This document shows positions 1-8,615 of a stretch of 29,018 nucleotides of DNA, one piece after another. Origin of the DNA: CAZSWR01 sp964610885 (GTDB lineage: Bacteria > Bacteroidota > Ignavibacteria > Kapaibacteriales > UBA2268). The stretch spans positions 1-29,018 of the forward strand of contig CAZSWR010000042.1 of the NCBI GenBank assembly GCA_964610885.1, written 5' to 3'. Position numbers and translations under genes: made by a program. The notes beneath the pieces are model-generated. The model was not told the DNA's origin and did no database searches. It saw only the letters and a list, made by a program, of their open reading frames with translations. Within the stretch, counting starts at the first letter, position 1, and every line of letters begins with the position of its first letter.

Positions 1-2
1 CG

Positions 3-470
3 CTTGACGGAGATTCCCAGAATAAAGTTCGCGGCCAGGAAGTCATTGGTTTGAAGAAGATTGCAGAAGAATACAGCGGCACGGACGCGGGCAAAACTGC
101 GGCACTTTTTGCCGGAAACTGCTATCTTGGAATGTTTGATTACAAGAGCGCCGTAAAATATTTTGAAATGGCTGCCAAGAGCGAATCGGATTTGGTTAAA
201 GAAGGCGCAAACGCCGGCCTCGGCGCGTGTTCGTCTGAAGATAACAAACTCGATGACGCCGTCAAATACTACGAAAAAGCATCGACGCTGGCCATAACCC
301 CAGCCGAGAAACAAAGATACATGCTCTATGCCGGTCTCGTTTACGAGAAGAAAAACGACAAAGAGAAAGCAGAAAAATTCTTTAGAGAGATTATTAATGA
401 CATGCAAAGGACAGAATTTACAGGTATGGCGAAAGCCGGACTGACACGTCTTGGCATGATAATTGACTAA
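3..470 (+). CDS. TPR-repeat protein, 5' end outside the window
   Basis: The reading frame is open from the left edge (first full codon at 3) to the TAA at 468-470, so this is the C-terminal ~155 residues of a longer protein. The visible part consists of helical repeats with tetratricopeptide character: A-x-x-x-x-G-x-x-Y, 'DYKSAVKYFEMAA', 'KLDDAVKYYEKAS' and 'DKEKAEKFFREI' mark successive TPR hairpins about 35-40 residues apart. TPR proteins of this layout (YfgM/YbgF-like) are usually periplasmic or membrane-anchored scaffolds, but the N-terminus that would show a signal peptide or membrane anchor is missing. A TTG at 51 is an internal codon and not a credible start. It ends 77 bp before the giant secreted protein gene, with no clear terminator in the gap. 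Family assignment is good; specific function is unknown. Confidence 0.8.
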   Translation, partial: LDGDSQNKVRGQEVIGLKKIAEEYSGTDAGKTAALFAGNCYLGMFDYKSAVKYFEMAAKSESDLVKEGANAGLGACSSEDNKLDDAVKYYEKASTLAITPAEKQRYMLYAGLVYEKKNDKEKAEKFFREIINDMQRTEFTGMAKAGLTRLGMIID

Positions 471-547
471 CTACCAATAAGTGTATGTGAAATATAGATT
501 ATACATAATAAATGTTTAACACTAAATATTAATTTTATGGAGGTATT

Positions 548-3500
548 ATGCATCGATTGTTTCGTTTAAGTATTCTGGTTGCCTTGCTATGCATCCTCGG
601 CCTACGGACGAGTAATGCGCAGACGCCAGTCGAACTCTCCGGCGGCGTGCCCGCTAGCGAGGTCCGGGTGCTACTATATGACCCGATGAGAAGCTACTAT
701 GTAGCCGGCGATTTCGACATCTATGGCACTCTGATCATCGAACCAGGTGTAACGCTTTACTTTAATGCAGATTCACGCATTAAAGTCGAAGCAGGCGGTA
801 GGTTTATCGCCGACGGACAAGCAAAAGCTACCTATTTGGCAGCTCCGGACGGTTTCGTGCCCGTTCGTAACAATCCTGAACTCAACCCCAACGGTTGGCT
901 CGGCTATGGCGATCTCGAATATTTTCTTTATTCGTCCGAAACAGCCAAAACATTGACAACAAACACGGTCCGCGACCTTACGATCCACCGCGACAAAGTC
1001 AATGAAATCTTCAATGTTACATTGAACAAATCCACACGCGCTTTGAAAAACGTAAATGGCGGCTCGGCAAACGAAGTCCAAATTTCGTTCGAACAAGCAA
1101 TCGTTTACGAAGCAGCAGGAATTAAAGCAATTGACCCTACAGATCCTACTAATTACAAAAACAGCAATCCCTGGACAAGAAACTCGGGCAACTCGGACGT
1201 AGTTCGCTCGGTTAACTTCAGCCCCGAAAGAATTCGCTTTATTGGTAAACCCGTCCTCAATGGTTATTCGAAGGAATGGGGACACATCGTTGTCCTCCCC
1301 GGCGCCAAAGCAGCATTCTTCCGCGATTGCGATTTTGAAAAATTCAAAAAAGATACAACAGTTGATAACAAAGCATATTACGCAGCAATCGCCGGCAAAA
1401 CAGCCGCAGAAGTTAAAGCAATCAACGCAGCCATGCTCAAAATGTCCAATGGCGGTGGTGGTGCAATCACAACCTTCAGCTCGCGTACATGGGTCCTTAA
1501 CTCGACATTTACACAAAACTTTGCTCGCCACAACGGTGGTGCCCTCCAGATCCTCCAAACACCTGAAGGCTTCCCCGTACCGAACAAAGCAGTCGGTTTC
1601 TATCCCGCAACAAAGAACCCGAACCTTACAGACAGATTCGGAAATATCAGCACAATTAATAATAAGGTTAAAGCAATCGACTTTATCGACGAAGCAGCTT
1701 CGATGCCCGAATGGACTGACGCAGAACGCCAGTGCTATGACGATGCTCGTACAGCTCTCTTCCTCGGCCGCTTCAGAAACCTTGAATTCACAAACAATAC
1801 AGTCCAACTTGCAAACTTCGGAAGAAAAACAATTGGCTCGATTGTTTATGTTGATGAACTTACAGAAGAAGATGCATTTGTTCGCTCATTAGTATGGCGT
1901 AACCAAGCATTTGGTGGCGCTATCTACATCTCCGGCGCAGAAAACAACGTTATTAAAGACGAAGTTTTGGTCGGTTTCGGCGTTAACAACAGCATCAATG
2001 CAGATGGCCAACTCAAAACCTTCCCCACAGCAGATAGATTCTTTGCAACAGGGAATAAAGCACTCAACTATCAAAATTCGGCAATGTCGAAAGGTGCCCG
2101 TGGCGGCGCAATCTACGTTGGCGAAAATACATCGCTTATCGTCGATGGTACACTTACAAACAACGAAGCATCCGCTCCCCGCTACGAAGCAGTTACACTT
2201 GGCTATGCCAAAGGTGCACTTGCATTCGGTGGCGCTATCTACCAAGCACAATCGATCGGCGAACTCGGTATCCGTGGCGCAATCGACAACCCCACAGAAT
2301 TCAGTGGAAACAAAGCAGGTATGGGCGGCGCTATCTTCGTTGCCTCGAACCAAGACACACGCCCCAGACTTTCACCTATGATCGGTGGATCTGATGCAAC
2401 ACTCAACACACGCGATTATGGCGTCAATGTTAAATTTGAAAACAACTCTGCTATCGCAGCCGGTGGTGCCATCTATACAAACCGTAACATGGCAATCCAT
2501 GGCGCAGGCGGCGTTGCAAACGACGTGCTTCTCAGCTACAGCGGCCTGAATCGCGTCCAATTCAAAAACAATGCAGCCGGTTATGCCGGTGGCGCAATCG
2601 ACGTTAACCTTCCCGCTATCATGGCCGACAAAGCAGTAAACCACCGCGATGTTCACATCGTCCGTGCAATCTTCGAAGGCAACAAAGTTGGCGAAGGCAT
2701 CACAGATTACGCAAACGTTAGCCAAATCCGTGGCGGCGGCGCTATCTACTCGGTTTTCGCAGACATTAACATGGTTAAAGCTGCAGAATTCCTCAAAAAC
2801 ACAGTTTACAATGCAAACGGTGCAGCTATCGCAATGGTTAGCCCCAGCACTGCAACAAAGAGATACTTCGCAACAGACCTCGATAACGTAACTTTCGATG
2901 CAAACGGCGCAGCTATCGCAATGGATAGAAGAAATGACATCTTTACATTTAACTCGAACGTTTTCGCTCCCGATGTTAAGATGCTCACCCGCTTCCTCGA
3001 AAACAAAGCAATCGTTAGCGATGAATACAGAGATACACTCATGGGTTCGGGTACGACACAAATCGGCGTCGGTACACTGATCACACCCTCGAACCTCTAT
3101 GGTATCGCATTCAGAACAAACAACAATGGCGTGGTCGTCGGCCAAGGCTCGACAATCATCCGCCTCACACAAAACCCCAACGGTTGGGATTGGCAATACA
3201 AAAACTGGTCAAACAACACAGTTGACCTCTATGACGTTACATACGTAACACCCCAAATCCTCGTCGCAGTTGGTACAAACGGTATCATCCTCAAATCGAC
3301 AGATGACGGTATTACCTGGGCAGCCAAAAAACAACCCGTTAACACATATCACCTCAATAGTGTTCAATTCCTTTCGAACACAACAGGTTATACAGTCGGT
3401 ACAAACGGTACAATCTTGAAAACAGTTGATGCCGGCGAAACATGGACAAGCGTAAGCGTCAATGGCCTTTCGACCACAGACCTCGCAAGTGTTTACTTCG

Positions 3501-6500
3501 CATCGAACAACCTTGGTTTCATCGTTGGTAAAAATGGTACAGCACTCCGCACAGCCGATGCCGGCGCAACTTGGTTGCAAATTGGCCTCGGAACAATTTC
3601 GGTTAACCTGAAAGGCGTTTCGTTCGTTAATATTAACGAAGGTTACATCGCAGGCGAATTTGGAGCAATCCTGAAAACAACCGATGGCGGCCTTGTTTGG
3701 AACTATGACTACTCAAATACAGCACTCAGCCTGAACCGCGTTGTTATTCCCCCGGCAAACCCGAACGGAATCGCAATTGGTTCGACAGGTACAGTACTCA
3801 GAAAAGAAAATGGCACATGGACAACAGTTGCCAGCTTCACAACAAAGAACCTCAACGACGTTATGTTCCCCTTCGGCAACAATGGCTTTATCGCCGCCGA
3901 TAACGGACACATCTTCTCGACAACAGACGGTGGCCAAACATGGGAACAAATCCGTCCCGCAGACCTTAGCGTTATTGACGTGAAACGTTGGCACCCCGAA
4001 CCCTCGGTTACATTGCCCGAAAATGGCGTTGGCCTTGGTGGTGCAATCTATGTGCTCGACAAACAAGAATATTCAAGAATCGCAAGAACAGATTCGATTC
4101 TCTTTAACCGCGTACGTTTCCAAGAAAACGAAGCATTCTCTGGCGCAGCTGTCTATTCGGACAACTTCAACCTGAGCCTTAACTTCGAACGTTCACTTAT
4201 CAACAAAAACGTTGCTACATCGACAGTCGGACAAGAACAAAACGTTATCCGCGGCGCAATGTACTCGGCAGATAATCAAATCCATAACCTTGCATCGAGC
4301 GATTTGGCCGGCGCAATTATCTATGGTGAAATGAACGGACCGCTTCCCACATGGACATACTCAGTTGCAGCAAACTCGATCTATGACAACACTGCACGCT
4401 TCATCGTAAGAATCCCCGATGCACCGAATACAAAAGGTATCCTTGCAGGAACAACCGGTATCGGTTTTTCTGGCGCAGATTCACTCGGTGGCAACTACTG
4501 GGGCAAAACAGAAGCAAACGTTGGTATCAGCTATGCAAATGGCGATTATGCCAATACACTTAAAGAAACATTCTACGTCGAAACAGACCAAACAACAACA
4601 CTCGAGTTCTTGAAGAACCCGACTGTCGGCCGTACGAAATCGTTGGCACTCCAACAAGGCCCCTTCGAATCGATCGGCAAATACGCATACAATGCAATTC
4701 CGATGCAGAATGGTGCAAACGAAAACACACCCGATACACAAAACAGTATTCCTGAAAAACTTTTGATGAGCGGACACGTTTACGATATGTACGACAAAGG
4801 TACAGATATCAAGATCGCAGACTACTCGAACAGAAGAATGTGCCCGATCGAGGACTTCTCAGTCGGTATGCTCCGCAACATCCAGAAATACAACAACCTT
4901 GCAAAACCCTCTGATGGCAAATACATCAAGAGATGGCTCCGCGATCCTTTCTTCGTCGAAGCTACAGAAACAAACTTCCTTGGCTTCTTCCAAGACGAAT
5001 TCCTTCCCGATACAGCCGGCAATCTCTATCACCCGATTGGATATCCTCTGTACTTGGAAGCAAAAGCTGACTATACAGGTTCTGCAGACGTCTCGAACGA
5101 CGACGCAAGAATGCTCAACGAAACAGTTTACTTCGTTATCAACGAAACAACTGGCGACTTTATCCGCGTTAACATGAAACAAGTTGACGAAGCCGCAAAG
5201 AAGACAACCTTCCGCGCAAGAGTCGAACTCGTTCCCGATGAAACAAACCGTAATGCAGATTCGAAGATCAGACGCTCGAACGAAGGCCTCCTGAACCTCG
5301 GCGTTGGCTCGGAATTGCTTACTGCTCTCTATCGCAATGCCTTCAACGAAGACAAAGCAACACTTCTCGGCCGCCGCTACGAAGCAGCGAAGAACCTTTT
5401 GGGCGCAAACCCGAACCTCTTCTCGAACCGCCCCGACCTTCCGGCCAACAACCAAGGTACAGCAACATTCTATGCAGGCGAACGCTACAGAGCACTTCCC
5501 GTTAACGTTGGCGATAGAGTTAGCGTTATCTCGAGAACCATGCTTTGGAGAGAAGGATACAAAAACGCATACGACGGAAGACTTGAATTCACAATCGGTG
5601 AATCAATCAATCCTCCCGAATTTACAGGTAACATCGTTGACCTCCAAAACGTATCGAACCCGAAATTCCGTAACGTTATCCAAGTTACAGAAGATCGCGA
5701 ATACCCCGTTGACTTGGGTGTCTATTCGGATAAAGGTACAGCAGCCGGCCGCGATTCAATTCTTTCGGTTACAGCAATCGACAGAAACCATTTCTACAAT
5801 CCCGCATCGTTCTCTAGCCCAGACAAATATTCACGCCTTGCTTATGATATTCAATACGGTGAAAACTCCGGCCTTTCGCGCTGGTTGCGCTGGGACGATT
5901 TCAAAGTTACAACCGATGGCACAACCAACGTCAAAGATGGCGCAGAAGGTTACGAAGTACTTCGTGGCAAACCGCTCAATCCTTGGATTGTCCCCGGTGG
6001 CGAAAAAGTTACAATTAGAGTTGAAAACTTCCCACCACATTGGAGAGTTATCGATTCATTGAAGAAATACAATGACCCGGCACTTACGCCCGACATCATT
6101 GCAGCACTCTTCCCGATCTATCCTCAATACATGCACGCATGGGTCTATGACAACCAGCTTGCACGCTATTTGCAACAGGATACAATCGACGTAGCTTCGA
6201 AATACCAAAGCAGATACGACTTCACACTCTTCGTTGTCGATAGCGCCCCCAGATTTATCGAATACAACGAACCAGAAACACAAGTAACAATGAGAATGAA
6301 CACAGACGGTTCGGAAGTCAAAGATTACGTTAAATATACACCCAGCGTTTATACAGCAGGCGTATATCCTCTTAATCCCGACAATCCGGATCAAGGATTC
6401 AAACTCGTTGCAAACGTAACAGATAAACTCAGATTCCAAGTTGATTACAATACAAACGACGAAATCGAAGACGCATTCGCAACAACATGGGATGCAACAA

Positions 6501-8518
6501 TTGGCAAAACCAATATCTGGGACTTCCCGTACGGACGTACAGCATATGGCTTTAGCAATACTTCGATCAACAAAGGCGACATCATCGTTATCGATACAAG
6601 CGATATCGTTTGGAGAGGCAATGACCAGAAAGTTATGAACCAGGTAAGACCTTCGTGGATGGACAAAAAATACATGTTCCTCTATGGCCAAGAAGATAAT
6701 CGTGACCTCACAGGTGGCGAAGAACTTATCAAAACTGGTAAACTCAACATTCGTATCCCCAAAGATGAAGCTTACACACTTCTTACGCCCACAGTCCAAG
6801 TCAATAACACAATGATTACAGATACAGTATTTGCTATCATTGCAAACGACGGACACGGCAAGATTGCATCGAAACAACTCCCCGTATTCATCAACTTTGC
6901 ACCGAGCATCACAACAACATCTCTTCCCGATGCAATGGAAGATTTTGAATACAATGATACAAAAGTTCCTAACCAAATGATTGACTCTTCGAAGATCGTT
7001 AAAGTCTATGACCCGAACTTCGAACAGAAACACCACTACGAACTCATCTATGCTGGCGACGTCCGTGACTCAATTGCAAAGGATCCTTACTATCCCGAAG
7101 CAGGTTCATGGAAATTGGAAGGCCTGAAGACAACACCGCAATGGCTCAAGATCAACCCGATTAGCGGCTTGCTCTATGGCACACCCGGACTCCAGGATGC
7201 ACCTAAAGATGAAAAAGTAACAGTAGTCGTTTGGGACGTTATCAACCGCGGTGGAGACACAGGCGATGAATATGTTCTCTCTGACCTTAAAGTATTTGAC
7301 CTTAAAGTTATTTCAGTGAACCATAATCCTTCGCTCAGCGATATTCCTCCTGTGAAATGCGTCGAAAAGGGACAACCCTACGAGCAAATTATCAGCGCAA
7401 ACGATATCGATCTGCTCCGCAAAGTTGCAGATGCAAAAGAAGTACTTTCACTTACAGTTAAACCTTCAACACTGACAATCGAACCTTCGACAATCAATGG
7501 CGGTATCGACGTCAGCAAAGTTGATGTGAAGATTTCAGCAACATCGCTTAACCTTACACCAGACCCAACAGATAACAAAGTTACTGTTACAGTCTATATC
7601 ACAGATAAAGCAGGCGTTGCCGACTCGATCAAATACAAACTTCAATATTCGGATCCCACACGTTTCGTCTGCCCGTTGCTCGTAACATCGGCAAGAGGCG
7701 AACAACAAATGCTCGAATGGGGTACCGCAGACTTCGCAACAACAGGTTTCGCAGATGACGGCGCACCCGAAGGCATGATCGATAGCAACTATTGCGAAAC
7801 AGAAATTCCTCCGAAACCTTTCCAAGATGTGTTCGACGTTCGTTGGAGAATCATCAACAAACAAGGTCTCTTGAGAAATATCTATCCTACAGCAATTACA
7901 GGACAATCGGACGTAGTCAAAACACGTGATTACCAAGCCGAAATCGAAACAAATAAAGACGCTTTGAGATACCCGATCAGAGTCCAATGGGATGCAAGAA
8001 ACATTCCTGACGTTACAGATAACGTGAAGAACCCCGCCGGCTCCACATGGTACATCATGGACCTTATGTCGTCGCAAGGAAATAAATTCCTCTACAACAT
8101 GAAGACAGGTGCAGGCAAATCAGGTATCAGCTCGAACGTTGCAGCAATCAATATTAACGGAACACAAATGGAATTGGAATTGCGCTCTACCTCGCTTACA
8201 GGCTTCGCAATCTTCTATGACATGTACTCGCCCGTCAATAACGATGCTACATTCACAACGAGAATTCAATCAGTTACACCGAACCCCGTTGAAAATTCAG
8301 CAATGATTAAATTCAGCGTCGCACATGACTCTAATGTTAAGATTGACGTAATCGACAACCTCGGAAACGTAGTTAAAGTTATTGCATCCGAATTCGAATC
8401 CGGAATCGGTAGCTATGACCTGCCCTTCGACGCCTCGACACTTTCGAGCGGAACATACACCGTCAGAATGACAGCAGGCAACGAGGTTACAACTTATCAA
8501 ATGGTCATTGTAAAATAA
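548..8518 (+). CDS. Giant T9SS-exported surface protein: Pmp-like beta-helix with inserted seven-bladed Ycf48/BNR-like propeller, Ig-like C-terminal half
   Basis: 2656 aa. The start at 548 is set by GGAGGT at 539-544 and a Sec signal peptide (residues 1-25, ending SNA-Q). Residues ~290-840 hold repeats with FxxN followed by GGAI/GGAL, the hallmark of chlamydial Pmp-type parallel beta-helices. Residues ~850-1135 contain seven ~41-residue repeats with a hydrophobic 'L-x-x-V' strand, 'GxxG-T-I/A-L-(K/R)' and Asp-box-like 'TxDxGxTW' motifs, typical of Ycf48/BNR beta-propellers. GGAI repeats then resume (~1160-1265) and close at 'NYWG' (~1315). Residues ~1340-2570 are beta-rich; a putative Ig (He_PIG-like) motif 'WLKINPISGLLYGTPG' lies near 2200. 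Residues ~2571-2656 form a type A T9SS sorting domain (TPNPVENS... SGTYTVRM... VIVK). It is expected on the cell surface, as adhesin or matrix protein; the ligand is unknown. Thr codons are overwhelmingly ACA after the first ~100 codons. Domain calls are by eye. Confidence 0.9.
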   Translation: MHRLFRLSILVALLCILGLRTSNAQTPVELSGGVPASEVRVLLYDPMRSYYVAGDFDIYGTLIIEPGVTLYFNADSRIKVEAGGRFIADGQAKATYLAAPDGFVPVRNNPELNPNGWLGYGDLEYFLYSSETAKTLTTNTVRDLTIHRDKVNEIFNVTLNKSTRALKNVNGGSANEVQISFEQAIVYEAAGIKAIDPTDPTNYKNSNPWTRNSGNSDVVRSVNFSPERIRFIGKPVLNGYSKEWGHIVVLPGAKAAFFRDCDFEKFKKDTTVDNKAYYAAIAGKTAAEVKAINAAMLKMSNGGGGAITTFSSRTWVLNSTFTQNFARHNGGALQILQTPEGFPVPNKAVGFYPATKNPNLTDRFGNISTINNKVKAIDFIDEAASMPEWTDAERQCYDDARTALFLGRFRNLEFTNNTVQLANFGRKTIGSIVYVDELTEEDAFVRSLVWRNQAFGGAIYISGAENNVIKDEVLVGFGVNNSINADGQLKTFPTADRFFATGNKALNYQNSAMSKGARGGAIYVGENTSLIVDGTLTNNEASAPRYEAVTLGYAKGALAFGGAIYQAQSIGELGIRGAIDNPTEFSGNKAGMGGAIFVASNQDTRPRLSPMIGGSDATLNTRDYGVNVKFENNSAIAAGGAIYTNRNMAIHGAGGVANDVLLSYSGLNRVQFKNNAAGYAGGAIDVNLPAIMADKAVNHRDVHIVRAIFEGNKVGEGITDYANVSQIRGGGAIYSVFADINMVKAAEFLKNTVYNANGAAIAMVSPSTATKRYFATDLDNVTFDANGAAIAMDRRNDIFTFNSNVFAPDVKMLTRFLENKAIVSDEYRDTLMGSGTTQIGVGTLITPSNLYGIAFRTNNNGVVVGQGSTIIRLTQNPNGWDWQYKNWSNNTVDLYDVTYVTPQILVAVGTNGIILKSTDDGITWAAKKQPVNTYHLNSVQFLSNTTGYTVGTNGTILKTVDAGETWTSVSVNGLSTTDLASVYFASNNLGFIVGKNGTALRTADAGATWLQIGLGTISVNLKGVSFVNINEGYIAGEFGAILKTTDGGLVWNYDYSNTALSLNRVVIPPANPNGIAIGSTGTVLRKENGTWTTVASFTTKNLNDVMFPFGNNGFIAADNGHIFSTTDGGQTWEQIRPADLSVIDVKRWHPEPSVTLPENGVGLGGAIYVLDKQEYSRIARTDSILFNRVRFQENEAFSGAAVYSDNFNLSLNFERSLINKNVATSTVGQEQNVIRGAMYSADNQIHNLASSDLAGAIIYGEMNGPLPTWTYSVAANSIYDNTARFIVRIPDAPNTKGILAGTTGIGFSGADSLGGNYWGKTEANVGISYANGDYANTLKETFYVETDQTTTLEFLKNPTVGRTKSLALQQGPFESIGKYAYNAIPMQNGANENTPDTQNSIPEKLLMSGHVYDMYDKGTDIKIADYSNRRMCPIEDFSVGMLRNIQKYNNLAKPSDGKYIKRWLRDPFFVEATETNFLGFFQDEFLPDTAGNLYHPIGYPLYLEAKADYTGSADVSNDDARMLNETVYFVINETTGDFIRVNMKQVDEAAKKTTFRARVELVPDETNRNADSKIRRSNEGLLNLGVGSELLTALYRNAFNEDKATLLGRRYEAAKNLLGANPNLFSNRPDLPANNQGTATFYAGERYRALPVNVGDRVSVISRTMLWREGYKNAYDGRLEFTIGESINPPEFTGNIVDLQNVSNPKFRNVIQVTEDREYPVDLGVYSDKGTAAGRDSILSVTAIDRNHFYNPASFSSPDKYSRLAYDIQYGENSGLSRWLRWDDFKVTTDGTTNVKDGAEGYEVLRGKPLNPWIVPGGEKVTIRVENFPPHWRVIDSLKKYNDPALTPDIIAALFPIYPQYMHAWVYDNQLARYLQQDTIDVASKYQSRYDFTLFVVDSAPRFIEYNEPETQVTMRMNTDGSEVKDYVKYTPSVYTAGVYPLNPDNPDQGFKLVANVTDKLRFQVDYNTNDEIEDAFATTWDATIGKTNIWDFPYGRTAYGFSNTSINKGDIIVIDTSDIVWRGNDQKVMNQVRPSWMDKKYMFLYGQEDNRDLTGGEELIKTGKLNIRIPKDEAYTLLTPTVQVNNTMITDTVFAIIANDGHGKIASKQLPVFINFAPSITTTSLPDAMEDFEYNDTKVPNQMIDSSKIVKVYDPNFEQKHHYELIYAGDVRDSIAKDPYYPEAGSWKLEGLKTTPQWLKINPISGLLYGTPGLQDAPKDEKVTVVVWDVINRGGDTGDEYVLSDLKVFDLKVISVNHNPSLSDIPPVKCVEKGQPYEQIISANDIDLLRKVADAKEVLSLTVKPSTLTIEPSTINGGIDVSKVDVKISATSLNLTPDPTDNKVTVTVYITDKAGVADSIKYKLQYSDPTRFVCPLLVTSARGEQQMLEWGTADFATTGFADDGAPEGMIDSNYCETEIPPKPFQDVFDVRWRIINKQGLLRNIYPTAITGQSDVVKTRDYQAEIETNKDALRYPIRVQWDARNIPDVTDNVKNPAGSTWYIMDLMSSQGNKFLYNMKTGAGKSGISSNVAAININGTQMELELRSTSLTGFAIFYDMYSPVNNDATFTTRIQSVTPNPVENSAMIKFSVAHDSNVKIDVIDNLGNVVKVIASEFESGIGSYDLPFDASTLSSGTYTVRMTAGNEVTTYQMVIVK

Positions 8519-8537
8519 TATTATGAATTGCCCGATA

Positions 8538-8565
8538 GGCTAACCCCGACAAAAAGGGGTTAGCC
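8538..8565 (+). terminator. 10-bp GC-rich hairpin after the giant gene
   Basis: Perfect inverted repeat: arm 8538-8547 (ggctaacccc), 8-nt loop 8548-8555, arm 8556-8565. It lies 19 bp after the stop codon and 50 bp before the next start. No U-tract follows, so it may end transcription weakly, protect the 3' end of the upstream message, or partially uncouple the two genes. Confidence 0.6.
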
Positions 8566-8615
8566 GAAAGGCGATGAAGAAGAAAATAACAATAATTAAA
8601 AATATGGAGATAAGT

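Noticed and set aside
773..1807. Long Cys-rich antisense ORF (344 aa) opposite the giant gene
   Set aside because: It is the shadow of the ACA/GCA codon bias: the complement of ACA and GCA is TGT and TGC, giving artificial cysteine-rich frames. No start signal or homology is visible. The same applies to other minus-strand ORFs at 2372-3196, 6056-7036 and 12684-13202.
1400..4400. Repetitive DNA suggestive of a CRISPR or satellite array
   Set aside because: The repeats are in frame, variable and encode beta-helix and propeller motifs; there are no identical direct repeats with unique spacers.
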